A stretch of 38,787 nt of DNA from Chthoniobacter flavus (GCA_945883435.1 CAMCXK010000028.1:1-38787), one strand, 5' to 3'. Shown: positions 16,762-25,781, numbered from the stretch's first letter. Numbers and translations are program-made. Notes: generated by a model from the sequence alone, not told the origin.

Positions 16762-18378
16762 ATGCGTTTGCGAATCAAGTCTTCAATCTATGAGATATTC
16801 CGCCGGCGACCACGAGCACTTTGCATGATTCTGGCCGTGGCTCTGAGTTTGCCTGGCTTGGGGTGGGGGGTGGTGGAGTGTTGGAATTTAGATCAAATGG
16901 GCCATTTGAAGTTGCAGCCCGACGGTCTTCCCCAGCACTACTTGAAGCCGCCGCTGCACACCTATCTCAACCATTTTCTTGTCTTGAAGCCGCTCAAACA
17001 GGTGCTTGGAGGATGGTTTGGTCTCCCGAAAGAGAGGCGATGGGGGCTTTTGCTGTGGGGTTCGCGCATCTTGACATTGATTCTCTTCGCCGCGTTTGTG
17101 GCGCTCTTCTACGAGACCCTTCGCGGAACGGTTGGCGAAACCGGGTCTCTGTCGGCAGCTCTTCTGGTTGCCACGAGTTCGGGAATTCTTGTTTTCAACC
17201 ATTTTCTCACGGCCGATTCCCCCCTGCTGTTTTGGATGGGCGCATCGCTGTTTTTTGCCGTGCGCTCGGGCATGGGGGCGCATTCGGGCAATGCGGTCCT
17301 GGCGGGTCTTCTGGCGGGTTTGGCCGCAGCCAATAAATACAACGGCTTGGGTGTGTGTGTGGCGATACCGGCCGCGCTCTGGGTGGCCCATGGTTGGCGG
17401 TTTGTTTTGCGTCCGGACCCGTGGCTTGCCGGGCTCGCCCTTCCGCTTGGCTTCTTGATTGGAAACCCCGGGGCGGTGGTCGACGCGCGTCGCTTCATGG
17501 ACGATTTCTTTTACAACTACCACACCACGCCGGTTTATGATGGCACCACTGGGGGCACGGGATACGTCAAGTTTTTGGGCTGCCTGCCCGAACTTCTTGG
17601 CTGGCCGGGGACGCTCCTGGTCGGCAGCGGGGCCATCGCCACGCTGGTTTTGTGGGTTATGGGCCGGCTGAGGAAATCCGAGGTGGTTCTTTGTGCCGCT
17701 GTGCTGGCCGTGTTTTTGTTCAATTTTGCGACTATCGGAAAGTTCCCGCGAATGGGAACCCGGTTCGTGCTGCCTGCAGTGCCTTTTCTGGTGGCCTTGG
17801 CGGCACCGGCCTGGTCCCGGATGTCCATTCCGGTTCTGGCTTGGATCTTGATCCCGTTGCTCGCCTACAATGTCGCCAGTTCACTGGGGATGGGGATGCG
17901 TTTTGCCGGGGATCCTCGCGTTCCCGCGATGCGATGGGCGGAAGCCCGCATTCCCGCAGGAGCGCATATCGAGAGTAGCTACGCGCCAAGCTGGCAACGT
18001 GTGCCAGACAAGGATTGGGTCGTTTCCACACTGCCAGCCGCCACCGGTCGACGTGAGCTTTTTGCAAAAATCCTCTCCGACAAACCATCGGTGCAAGAGG
18101 GGGCCGCACGGTTTGAGACTCCAATCGATGACGAAATTTTTACCGCCGAGGGGCTCAAATCCCGCAACCCCGAATGGGTGGCGTTCAGCACACACGTATT
18201 CGAATGGTCGGGGGACGATCGCGCGCAGCGATTCTATGCCGATTTGGATGCCGGGCGACTGCCTTATCGCAAATGTTTCGAGTCGGCGGCAGTCGATCGT
18301 TGGCCATGGACCTACCCGGTGCGAATTGATTTTTTGGTCGACCGGATGGTGATTTTGCAACGGTGCGACCCCGATTGA
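16762..18378 (+). CDS. GT-C type membrane glycosyltransferase (PMT/ArnT-like)
   Basis: A 538-residue polytopic membrane protein with about ten hydrophobic helices and a soluble C-terminal part (about 400-538). The layout fits family 39/83-like enzymes that use polyprenyl-phosphate sugars on the periplasmic side. The first loop has WNLDQMGHLKLQPDG, where an acidic residue would be catalytic, and the middle region has LLVATSSGILVFNHFLTADSPLLFW, typical of PMT_2 proteins. Starts upstream of 16762 would run into the divergent GT2 gene, so the ATG giving MRLRIKSSIYE is preferred. The DPM1-like enzyme at 5886-6602 could supply its lipid-linked donor; this link is inference. Confidence 0.78.
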   Translation: MRLRIKSSIYEIFRRRPRALCMILAVALSLPGLGWGVVECWNLDQMGHLKLQPDGLPQHYLKPPLHTYLNHFLVLKPLKQVLGGWFGLPKERRWGLLLWGSRILTLILFAAFVALFYETLRGTVGETGSLSAALLVATSSGILVFNHFLTADSPLLFWMGASLFFAVRSGMGAHSGNAVLAGLLAGLAAANKYNGLGVCVAIPAALWVAHGWRFVLRPDPWLAGLALPLGFLIGNPGAVVDARRFMDDFFYNYHTTPVYDGTTGGTGYVKFLGCLPELLGWPGTLLVGSGAIATLVLWVMGRLRKSEVVLCAAVLAVFLFNFATIGKFPRMGTRFVLPAVPFLVALAAPAWSRMSIPVLAWILIPLLAYNVASSLGMGMRFAGDPRVPAMRWAEARIPAGAHIESSYAPSWQRVPDKDWVVSTLPAATGRRELFAKILSDKPSVQEGAARFETPIDDEIFTAEGLKSRNPEWVAFSTHVFEWSGDDRAQRFYADLDAGRLPYRKCFESAAVDRWPWTYPVRIDFLVDRMVILQRCDPD

Positions 18379-18392
18379 AATAGCCGGGGGCG

Positions 18393-19466
18393 TCAGTCGC
18401 CGAAAGAAATGCCCGTGGCACGCGCCGTGCGGATCGCCTCGCCACCTGTTTCGACCCGACGCATTTGTTGGACGGCCTCGGCGATGGGAACCGATCCCAT
18501 GGATCCGTTGCGCAAGCTTGCCATGTGGCCGAGAAGACCGGCCTCCACAAGCTCCACAGCTTTGACACCAAAGGCGGTTCCAAGGATGCGGTCGGAAAAA
18601 ACCGGAGGTCCACCGCGTTGAAGATGCCCGAGAATACAGGATCGAACCTCCCTCGGAGTGGAATCCGCCAACTCGCGGGCCAGCAACTCCGCGGCGGCAA
18701 GGGAGCGTCGATCCGATGGGTTGTTGGACGAGGGACGGGGCCAGCCATGCCGGGGACGGGCACCCTCCGCGATCACGATCATGTGCGAATGGGATCCACG
18801 CGCCTCCCGCTCGGACACCACACGTTGGATGGCATCGATCCCGAAGGGAATTTCCGGAATCAGAATTACATCGGCCCCGCCCGCGAGCCCACCGTGCAAG
18901 GCGATCCAGCCCGCATGGCGTCCCATGACCTCCACGATCATGATTCGCTTGTGGCTGGCCGTGGTGGTGTGCAGACGGTCGAGCGATGAGACAACGCACT
19001 CCACCGCCGAGTCGAAGCCGAATGTGCGATCGGTGGCACCGATGTCGTTGTCAATGGTCTTCGGAACTCCCACGACGGGAAGACCGCACTGGTGCATGTG
19101 AAGGGCGGTGCTGAGTGATCCGTCGCCTCCGACCACAATCAAGGCGCGCAAACCGAGGTTTTGAAATGTTTGACGGGCCTTGCCGAGAATTTCGGGGGGG
19201 ATGAAAATGCCCGTCCGGCCGGGTTGCCGGCAGAGGAAATGGCCTTTGTTCACCGTGCCGATAATGGTGCCTCCCAGATGAAGAACGCCGTTTGTCGCCC
19301 GGCGATCGAGAAGCCGATGGTTCATGGGCGGGAGAAGGCCCTCGAATCCATCGCAGAATCCCACCAATTCCCAGCCACGGGATTCGCAGGCCCGGCTTGC
19401 AGCGCGCAGCACGGCATTCAGGCCGGGACAGTCGCCCCCGCTGGTGAGAATGCCGATGCGGGTCAT
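18393..19466 (-). CDS. pfkA: 6-phosphofructokinase
   Basis: Glycolytic enzyme that phosphorylates fructose 6-phosphate at C1; 357 residues. It begins MTRIGILTSGGDCPGLN, has GGDGS at 113-117, the catalytic PKTIDND at 135-141, and VMGRHAGW near 195. The Gly in GGDGS predicts ATP rather than pyrophosphate as donor. The Lys in PKTIDND (Gly in E. coli PfkA) is typical of the other PFK branch, so this is the mixed G/K type. The ATG at 19466 is chosen over upstream alternatives because it gives the family N terminus. It is the last gene of a seven-gene minus-strand cluster, 8 bp after a DD-carboxypeptidase gene. Confidence 0.95.
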   Translation of the reverse strand: MTRIGILTSGGDCPGLNAVLRAASRACESRGWELVGFCDGFEGLLPPMNHRLLDRRATNGVLHLGGTIIGTVNKGHFLCRQPGRTGIFIPPEILGKARQTFQNLGLRALIVVGGDGSLSTALHMHQCGLPVVGVPKTIDNDIGATDRTFGFDSAVECVVSSLDRLHTTTASHKRIMIVEVMGRHAGWIALHGGLAGGADVILIPEIPFGIDAIQRVVSEREARGSHSHMIVIAEGARPRHGWPRPSSNNPSDRRSLAAAELLARELADSTPREVRSCILGHLQRGGPPVFSDRILGTAFGVKAVELVEAGLLGHMASLRNGSMGSVPIAEAVQQMRRVETGGEAIRTARATGISFGD

Positions 19467-19474
19467 GGGAATGA

Positions 19475-20437
19475 TCAAAGGCTCGCGTTTTTCTTCGAGG
19501 GGCGACCCTCTGCTGCCCAGGCGTCGTAAAGCGACCAACCGCGCCGGATGAGATCCATGCCGTCTGCAAATCGATCCGGGGATCGCAACAGAACAATGTC
19601 GATACGGCGGGGAGTCACAAAAACCTGTTCGCCTTCGCGGCGGGTTTCAGCAGGCTTGGTGCTGGAAAGAACCAGGCAGTCGCCAGCGCGGCGGGTGCGA
19701 CCGGTTTTGACCCCGTCGATGCCGTCCCGCCCGAGGAGTTCGTTGGTGTTTTTGATTTCCGAAGCATTGTCGATGCCGTCACGGAAAACGTGGATGGGAC
19801 GGGATTTTTGAGACACATAAAAAGCAAAGCCCGCATTGCCGAGGGCGTGACGGACCAAACGGGCCATGTCGGCCGCGGTTGAGCGGGGCATGCTCATGTC
19901 TTCACGATGGTCCATGCCTGAAGGGTTTAGAAACACGGTTCGACTCATCGAGAGGTTGCGGGCCAAGGCATTCATGTGGGCCACGAAGTTCCCCACCGGA
20001 TCGAGTCCTTCGTGGTTGGACACGCGGGAACCCACGTGGTCGGCAAGGGTGTGCGCAGCGATGTTGTCGGACGCGAGGAGGGCACAGTAGATCAAATCCC
20101 GCAAACTGATCTCGTCTCCCGGGCGGAGTCCCACAGAACTGCTGGCCCCGTGGGCAAGGGCTCCGGGGGGAACCTCTGCGAGGGCCGAGAGATCGGACTT
20201 CGTCAGCTCGGACCAGTCGAGAACGACAATTGCCGTTGCGATTTTGGTCAGGCTGGCGATGGGGAGGCGTTCATCCCGGTTTTTTGCTTCCAGAATGTGA
20301 CCGGTTTGGTTGTCCACGATCACGTAGCTGCGTGGTTCCGCGTGGGCTTGTGAAGCCAGAACCGCAACGTGGAGAAAGAGGCCGAAGAAAACGTGTTTCA
20401 CGGGCTGTGAAAGTAGCTTTCCGCCGGGACGCTTCAA
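19475..20437 (-). CDS. D-alanyl-D-alanine carboxypeptidase (peptidase S11), second paralog
   Basis: Penicillin-binding protein that trims the terminal D-Ala from peptidoglycan stem peptides in the periplasm. It is 320 residues with a signal sequence (about 14-33, ending QAHAEP). The S11 catalytic motifs are complete: SLTK with nucleophile Ser62 and Lys65, SDN at 123-125 and KTG at 244-246. The domain after KTG is short, so the C-terminal beta domain and membrane anchor of PBP5 are absent. It sits between a cNMP/FHA protein gene (22 bp) and pfkA (8 bp). A second S11 gene lies upstream in the same cluster. Confidence 0.92.
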   Translation of the reverse strand: MKRPGGKLLSQPVKHVFFGLFLHVAVLASQAHAEPRSYVIVDNQTGHILEAKNRDERLPIASLTKIATAIVVLDWSELTKSDLSALAEVPPGALAHGASSSVGLRPGDEISLRDLIYCALLASDNIAAHTLADHVGSRVSNHEGLDPVGNFVAHMNALARNLSMSRTVFLNPSGMDHREDMSMPRSTAADMARLVRHALGNAGFAFYVSQKSRPIHVFRDGIDNASEIKNTNELLGRDGIDGVKTGRTRRAGDCLVLSSTKPAETRREGEQVFVTPRRIDIVLLRSPDRFADGMDLIRRGWSLYDAWAAEGRPSKKNASL

Positions 20438-20459
20438 TCACGATTTGAGGCGGTGGGCG

Positions 20460-21371
20460 TCAAGCCACGTGGATGCGGAATTGAAACGGGCTTTTGGCGC
20501 TTCCCAGAAGAAGGCGGTTTTCACCTTGGCGGAGCTCGGCTGTGAGACCCGAGTGGTGAACTCCGATCAAGGTATCGTTGACGATGGTGCCGAGGCGACT
20601 GCCGCGATCGCGCACGAACAACCGGTCGCCTTCGCGCTCGATCGAGCAGTGGCTTCGCGAGACCTGGTAGGGTTCGTGGTCTGAAATGGCGAGGTCGTTT
20701 TTCGAGAACAGCGGACTGCGTCCCTCCTCCTCCACAGCGCCGCGCCCCATGCGGAATGGAAATTTTGAAATTTCGACCTGACTGAAACTTTCGGAAAAAC
20801 GCGACGCGCAATTCTCGTCCCAAGGCTCCAGTGTGACGCTCCGGAATGTGACGGGAGTGAATGCAGCCGGAGGGGGAGACACAGGCCTGGCCGGCAATAA
20901 TTCGGAACCAGCAAGGGGAGGGGGAGAAACCATCGTGTGGGAAGCTGCTTCGATGCGCGGTGGAGCCGTGGAAGGGCGTTGTCCTGCCCGGAGCCGGATT
21001 TCCATTTGTAGGCGGTCGTTCACAGTGCGAAGTCGCTCAAAAAATGTGGCCAGGTAGGGAAGCAAACGCTGCGGGTTGTGAAGGAGCACGCTCTGAAAAT
21101 CCGCAGGCGACATGACTTCGCATTCGGTTTCCAGCAAACAGCGCGCTGTTGCCGAGCGGGGACGCTCGTCCACCATCGCCATTTCGCCGAAAATATCCCC
21201 CGGTCCGAGTTGGGCGAGGATGACCGGGCGCATACGTCCAGCGATGGTGATTTCGACCTTCCCGCGGAGAATGCGGTAGGCGTCTTGGCTGGTCTCGCCT
21301 TCCGGGAAAATGACTTGTCCGGCTTGGAAACGTTCGAGGCGCATGGTGGAGGAACGTTGTATGTGAATCAT
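20460..21371 (-). CDS. Cyclic-nucleotide-binding plus FHA domain fusion protein
   Basis: A 303-residue soluble sensor-like protein. Residues about 10-120 form a cNMP-binding beta-barrel: FQAGQVIFPEGE, then the phosphate-binding cassette GDIFGEMAMVDERPRSAT (58-75) with Glu and Arg ligands in place. A Pro-rich linker (about 131-185) leads to a forkhead-associated domain (about 200-300) with FRMGRG, SRSHC and the RGSRLGT.VND motif, which binds phosphothreonine. There is no HTH or enzymatic domain, so it would relay a signal by binding partners. The start at 21371 leaves 32 bp after uvrD; an ATG at 21344 is also possible. The ligand and the partner kinase are not in the window. Confidence 0.85.
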   Translation of the reverse strand: MIHIQRSSTMRLERFQAGQVIFPEGETSQDAYRILRGKVEITIAGRMRPVILAQLGPGDIFGEMAMVDERPRSATARCLLETECEVMSPADFQSVLLHNPQRLLPYLATFFERLRTVNDRLQMEIRLRAGQRPSTAPPRIEAASHTMVSPPPLAGSELLPARPVSPPPAAFTPVTFRSVTLEPWDENCASRFSESFSQVEISKFPFRMGRGAVEEEGRSPLFSKNDLAISDHEPYQVSRSHCSIEREGDRLFVRDRGSRLGTIVNDTLIGVHHSGLTAELRQGENRLLLGSAKSPFQFRIHVA

Positions 21372-21403
21372 GAATCCAAGTCGCTGGGAAGCGGGAACAC
21401 GGC

Positions 21404-23386
21404 TCAGGATCCGGTGACATCCCACTGCTCAACGAGGTGGTCGGGCAGCTCGTGCAAAAATCGGGAGGGCGACTGGTAGGCCTCGCCGTAGCCAGCCCCC
21501 AGACGGAGTTCGGGGTAAGTCAGGTAAAGTTCATCCATGCATCGGGTGATGCCCACATAAAACAGGCGGCGTTCCTCCTCCAGGCCCGCAGGGTCTTCGA
21601 TGCTGCGGGAACTCGGGAACATGCCATCCGTCAGCCAGACCAGAAAAACCACTTTCCATTCGAGGCCCTTGGCTTGGTGCAGCGAGGAGAGGGTGATCTT
21701 GTCCCGGTCCTGGTCGCTGGCAGCCTGTTCGGGGGCATCGAGACCCCCGAGAAGGGCCAGTTGACTCAGAAAATCCTCCACCGTGTCGAATTGCCGGGCG
21801 AAGGTCTGCAATGTTTCCAGGTCTTCCCGGCGGGCTTCGAAGTTCGAGAATTTCTCCTTCATGTAGTCTTCGTAGACGCCGAGGAGCGCCGACTGAATCA
21901 TGGCATCCGGTCGAGGAGGAGGAGCGTCGGAGGGAGCGAGTTCGGTCAGTGTGAGAACAAATTGTTCCCAAGGCTTCACTGCTTTGGGCGGAACCTTGAA
22001 GCCGGCGAGACGGGAAAAACCGTTTTCACCTTGAAGAGCTTCCGAAGCCCGCTCCCAGAGGGCATCCGCGGATTTGTTGCCGATGCCGGGCAGAAGACGG
22101 ATCATGCGCTTGAAAGCCATCTCGTCGCGGGGATTGGCGGCGAATTTCAAGAATGCCGCCACGTCCTTGACATGAGCCTGCTCGAAAAAACGCAACCCGC
22201 TTGTGATGGCGAACGGGATTCCCCGGCGGGTGAATTCCATTTGAATTTCCATCGAGTGGTAGTGGGCGCGGTAAAGAACGGCGATTTCGGCCAGTGGCAT
22301 TCCCTCCTCCACAAGTTCCAACACGCGCTGTGCGACAAATGCCGCCTGAAGATTGTTGGTCGGCAAGGCCACCAGAGCCGGTTTCACCGCGTGCGGAGCC
22401 CGAATGGCCGCAAGGTTTTTCGGGAATTGGTTGGTATTTGGCAGAATCGCCGCATTGGCGAGATCAAGCACACCCGGAACGCTGCGGTAGTTCGTTTCGA
22501 TTTTAAAAACCCGGGTTCCGGGGTGAGTGGCAGGAAATTGCAGGATATTTGCGCAATCGGCACCGCGCCACGAGTAGATGCTCTGGGCATCATCGCCCAC
22601 GACCATCAGATTGCCGTGGCGTGCGGCGAGGCGATCGACCAGTTCGGACTGCAAGCGGTTGGTGTCCTGGTATTCGTCGACGAGAACGTGCTGGAATTGC
22701 AGTTGCTCGGCGATCTCCGGCGAGAGGGTCAGGAGTTCGAGGGTCTTGGAGAGCAGGTCGTCGAAGTCCATCGCGTTCGCCTCCTTTTTGCGCGCTTCAT
22801 AGGCGATTTGCATGCGCTCGATGTCCTCCGCGAGGGGAATGAAATACCGGTATTTGCGCGAGAGGATTTTCGAAACTGGCGCGCCGGTGTTCACCGCGAG
22901 GCTGAAAATGTCGGCCAGAACGCCGGGCTTCGGAAACCTTTTGTCGGTGGAGACGATGCCCGAGCGTGTCACGACCGTTGCGATCAGTTCCTCGGCGTCC
23001 TCGCGGTCCATGATCGAGAAGCCTTGGCGGAATCCAACAGCTTCGGCATGGCGGCGGAGGATGCGGTTGCCGATCGAGTGGAAAGTGCCGCTCCAGAGGC
23101 CATCTGCGCGCCCCGGTAGGAGGTCATGCACCCGGCCGGTCATCTCCCGCGCAGCCTTGTTGGTGAAGGTGAGAAGAAGAATCGAGCCGGCGGGAATGCC
23201 CTGCTCCAAAAGCCATGCGACGCGAAAGGTGAGGGTGCGGGTTTTTCCGCTCCCCGCACCTGCAATAACCAATGCAGGGCCACCCGGTGAGGTTACGGCG
23301 GCGAGTTGTTCGTGATTCAGTTCGGCGGAAAAATCTAGCCCTGTCGGTGTCGTGGCGGTGCTGTGGAGGGTGTAGGATCTGGCCAC
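21404..23386 (-). CDS. UvrD/Rep/PcrA-type SF1A DNA helicase
   Basis: A 3'-5' DNA helicase for repair or replication restart; 660 residues, close to the Rep/PcrA length. Walker A is GAGSGKT (43-49). Further SF1A motifs are LTFTNKAAREM (Ia), VDEYQDTN (II), VVGDDAQSIYSWRGA (III), ETNYRS (IV), LHQAKGLEWKVVFL (V) and EEERRLFYVGITR (VI). The C terminus is short after motif VI, lacking the full UvrD tail. It lies 6 bp after a DD-carboxypeptidase gene, so it shares a transcript with cell-wall genes; this is unusual company for a helicase. Confidence 0.93.
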   Translation of the reverse strand: MARSYTLHSTATTPTGLDFSAELNHEQLAAVTSPGGPALVIAGAGSGKTRTLTFRVAWLLEQGIPAGSILLLTFTNKAAREMTGRVHDLLPGRADGLWSGTFHSIGNRILRRHAEAVGFRQGFSIMDREDAEELIATVVTRSGIVSTDKRFPKPGVLADIFSLAVNTGAPVSKILSRKYRYFIPLAEDIERMQIAYEARKKEANAMDFDDLLSKTLELLTLSPEIAEQLQFQHVLVDEYQDTNRLQSELVDRLAARHGNLMVVGDDAQSIYSWRGADCANILQFPATHPGTRVFKIETNYRSVPGVLDLANAAILPNTNQFPKNLAAIRAPHAVKPALVALPTNNLQAAFVAQRVLELVEEGMPLAEIAVLYRAHYHSMEIQMEFTRRGIPFAITSGLRFFEQAHVKDVAAFLKFAANPRDEMAFKRMIRLLPGIGNKSADALWERASEALQGENGFSRLAGFKVPPKAVKPWEQFVLTLTELAPSDAPPPRPDAMIQSALLGVYEDYMKEKFSNFEARREDLETLQTFARQFDTVEDFLSQLALLGGLDAPEQAASDQDRDKITLSSLHQAKGLEWKVVFLVWLTDGMFPSSRSIEDPAGLEEERRLFYVGITRCMDELYLTYPELRLGAGYGEAYQSPSRFLHELPDHLVEQWDVTGS

Positions 23387-23392
23387 GGGAGG

Positions 23393-24223
23393 TTAGTTCG
23401 AGCCCAACCGCATGGCACTGACCTGGGCGGGGGTGAGGTTGAGACCGTAGGCGAGAAGGCGTGTCGACTCCTCGGCAATTTTGGCTTTCGTGGAACCGAG
23501 GATGACCGCGATCACATCCCGACCCTTGTGGGAGCCACTGGAGATCAGGCAGTGGCCGGCCAAGTCGGTGTATCCGGTTTTCATACCGTTGCAGAATGAA
23601 TAAGTGCGAAGCACGCGATTGGTATTGCGCAGGGGAACGACTGAACCCGAGGAGAACCGGAAGTTGTAATACTTCGTGCCCATGATTTCGCGAAGCGTGG
23701 GATTTCGATAAGCCATGCGGGCGACACGCGCCATGTCGCGGGCCGTTGAGTATTGGCCCTTCGCAGGCAGTCCGTTGGGGTTTAAAAAGTTCGAGTTGGT
23801 TCCCCCGAGCGCATTGACGCGGGCGGTCATCTTGCGAGCGAACGACGCGACATCCCCGGCGTTGTCGCGGGCCAGCGCCCGGGCGACATCATTGCCACTT
23901 TTCACCAGCAGGGCGTAGAGGAGCTGCAACCGGGTGTAGCTCTGGCCGGGTTTCACATACAGCTTGGTGGGTTCGCATTGGCCATCTGTGGACGTGATGG
24001 TGATTTTTTGATCGAGGTCTCCTTGTTCTGCCACGAGGAGTGCGGTGAGGAGTTTCTGGGTGCTCGCCACGGGGCGGGCCACATCGTCGTTTTTTTTGTA
24101 AAGGACTTTTCCCGTGTTGGCATCGATCAGAATCGCTGACTTCGCGGTGATCACGGGCGGGGCGGCTTGAATGGAAGTGGCCAAGGCGAGAAAACAAGCG
24201 GCAAGCAAAGGAAGGGACTTCAT
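23393..24223 (-). CDS. D-alanyl-D-alanine carboxypeptidase (peptidase S11), first paralog
   Basis: Periplasmic DD-carboxypeptidase of 276 residues with a clear signal peptide (residues 1-21, ending SIQAAPP). Catalytic motifs are STQK (Ser54, Lys57), SGN (109-111) and KTG (215-217). The N-terminal AKSAILIDANTGKVLYKKN is typical of S11 enzymes. There is no C-terminal beta domain, so it is a minimal DacA/DacF-like form. The ATG at 24223 is chosen because the upstream in-frame 34 residues are not a signal peptide and would overlap the TPR gene. It is 10 bp after that gene and 6 bp before the helicase gene. Confidence 0.92.
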   Translation of the reverse strand: MKSLPLLAACFLALATSIQAAPPVITAKSAILIDANTGKVLYKKNDDVARPVASTQKLLTALLVAEQGDLDQKITITSTDGQCEPTKLYVKPGQSYTRLQLLYALLVKSGNDVARALARDNAGDVASFARKMTARVNALGGTNSNFLNPNGLPAKGQYSTARDMARVARMAYRNPTLREIMGTKYYNFRFSSGSVVPLRNTNRVLRTYSFCNGMKTGYTDLAGHCLISSGSHKGRDVIAVILGSTKAKIAEESTRLLAYGLNLTPAQVSAMRLGSN

Positions 24224-24233
24224 GATTGAGAGA

Positions 24234-24872
24234 TTAGGGTTTGATGGATTTTGAAAAGACCTTTTCCATTTCGGGGTCGATTTCAACCCCGAGGGTGCGC
24301 GCCTTGTAATAGTGGCGGCGCGCAAGTTCGATCGCGGGAGGGCGGTCCTGAAGGTAAAAAGCGGCTAAGTTGTAGTGGGCATCTGCATGGTCCGGATCGA
24401 GTTCCACCGCACGCCGGAGTTCACACTGGGCGCCATCGATCCATCCCCGGCGGCCGATGACCACGCCCAAGAAGTTGCGGGCGTTGGCGCTTTCCGGATC
24501 CAGAAAGATGGCTTGGCTGAGGGCCGCAAGCGCTTCGTCGCTTCGGTCCTCGTCCATGGCGATTGTTCCCAGAGCGAGCCAGGCGGCAGCGGTGTCGGGC
24601 TTCAGGACCACAGCCCGTCGGAGATGTTTGCGGGCCTCATCGGGCCGGCCGGAGCGGAATTCCACAAGTCCCGCGTTGACCAGGCCGAGAACGTTGTCCG
24701 GATCGATGGCCAGAACCTCGGCATAGGCGGCGCGGGCGGTTTTCCAATCCTTGTTTTCAAAGGCCACATTGCCGCGGGCGATCGCCTCTTGCAAAACCCG
24801 CGGCGCAGGTGCCATGGGGGCACCCACCGCGATTGCGGACGCCGCAAAACAGACCACGACAAGGAACTTCAT
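24234..24872 (-). CDS. Exported tetratricopeptide-repeat protein
   Basis: A 212-residue protein with a signal peptide (MKFLVVVCFAASAIAVGAP) and at least four TPR units (about 30-195). These are visible as repeated W/A-A-Y..vL-iDP-n patterns: KTARAAYAEVLAIDPDN, then EARKHLRRAVVLKPD, EALAALSQAIFLDPES and GAQCELRRAVELDPDHAD. TPRs make protein-protein scaffolds, so it may organise a periplasmic complex; no partner is known. Its ATG overlaps the proC stop (ATGA, 24869-24872), and a DD-carboxypeptidase gene follows after 10 bp, which suggests a link to wall enzymes. Confidence 0.85.
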   Translation of the reverse strand: MKFLVVVCFAASAIAVGAPMAPAPRVLQEAIARGNVAFENKDWKTARAAYAEVLAIDPDNVLGLVNAGLVEFRSGRPDEARKHLRRAVVLKPDTAAAWLALGTIAMDEDRSDEALAALSQAIFLDPESANARNFLGVVIGRRGWIDGAQCELRRAVELDPDHADAHYNLAAFYLQDRPPAIELARRHYYKARTLGVEIDPEMEKVFSKSIKP

Positions 24873-25666
24873 CGGGCAGACGACAATTCCGTGGCCCGGA
24901 GGGCGGCAGCCTCCACCGCGCGGATCAAGGCGCCTCGAACGGCCGCGTTTTCGAGTTCCAGCAGACCTGCGGCAGTCGTTCCTCCGGGACTGGTGACCAT
25001 TTCGCGCAGAATCGCCGGGTGCAGTCCCTCCGAGGCGGCAAGTGCGGCTGCTCCTCGAAGCGTCTGAATGGCCAACTCCCTGGCCAGAGCGGCGGGAAGA
25101 CCGGCTTTGACGCCACCCTCTGTCAGCGCCTCCAAAAACAGAAACACATACGCCGGTCCGCTGCCGCTGAGACCTGTGACAGCGTCCAGCGAGTGCTCGG
25201 GAACCTCCCAGAAAGCGCCCATGCACCGTAAAACAGACTCGACGGCGGCGCGGTCGCCAGAGGTGAGTGATTCCGAGCAACAATAAGCTGTGGCGGACTC
25301 TCCGATCGTGGCCGCGGTGTTCGGCATGCAGCGCGCAATCCGGGCCCCGGGTGCGAGGACCGAGAGGGAGTGGAGGGTTTTTCCGCTGACGATCGAGAGT
25401 AGGATCTTGCCATCGAGACTCGAGCCGCAGGATTCCAGCGCGGCTGAAGTTTCATTCGGCTTTACGCACAAAAGAACCAAATCGGCGGAGCGGGCGGCCA
25501 TTTCGTTGCTCGCGGAGGTCGCAACTCCGAATCGATGGGAAAGTTTTTCCAAATGGAGCTTTTCCGGCCCCGCGACAACGATGCGTGCCGCCGGAACCTC
25601 ACTTTTCAGGAGGCCTTCAATAATTGCTGTGGCCATCTTTCCCGCACCCAGAAATCCATATTTCAT
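24869..25666 (-). CDS. proC: Pyrroline-5-carboxylate reductase
   Basis: Last step of proline synthesis: reduction of pyrroline-5-carboxylate with NAD(P)H. It is 265 residues, starting MKYGFLGAGKMATAIIEGLL (Rossmann GxGxMA). The C-terminal dimer domain has the family signature: LSGSGPAYVFLFLEAL (about 155-170), then a GG-rich segment MVTSPGGTTAAGLLELE. The ATG at 25666 matches the family start; upstream in-frame residues are not conserved. It is the first gene of the seven-gene minus-strand cluster. Its upstream region (25667-25781) is 115 bp with no convincing promoter, bounded by an IS3-type fragment. Confidence 0.95.
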   Translation of the reverse strand: MKYGFLGAGKMATAIIEGLLKSEVPAARIVVAGPEKLHLEKLSHRFGVATSASNEMAARSADLVLLCVKPNETSAALESCGSSLDGKILLSIVSGKTLHSLSVLAPGARIARCMPNTAATIGESATAYCCSESLTSGDRAAVESVLRCMGAFWEVPEHSLDAVTGLSGSGPAYVFLFLEALTEGGVKAGLPAALARELAIQTLRGAAALAASEGLHPAILREMVTSPGGTTAAGLLELENAAVRGALIRAVEAAALRATELSSAR

Positions 25667-25781
25667 ACAAGCAAACATGAGTGGTGTGCGCCCCTTTGAA
25701 AAGCCGCATCCTTTCATCCCGCGCCGACCGCGGTTCCGCGTCGTGATTTAGCGCCGGATTACCGATGCTTCGGGGTTGGAG

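Noticed and set aside
21437-23119. 560-residue plus-strand open frame opposite the UvrD-like gene
   Set aside because: It is antisense to a helicase with all SF1A motifs and has no recognisable domain; long shadow frames are expected at this GC content.
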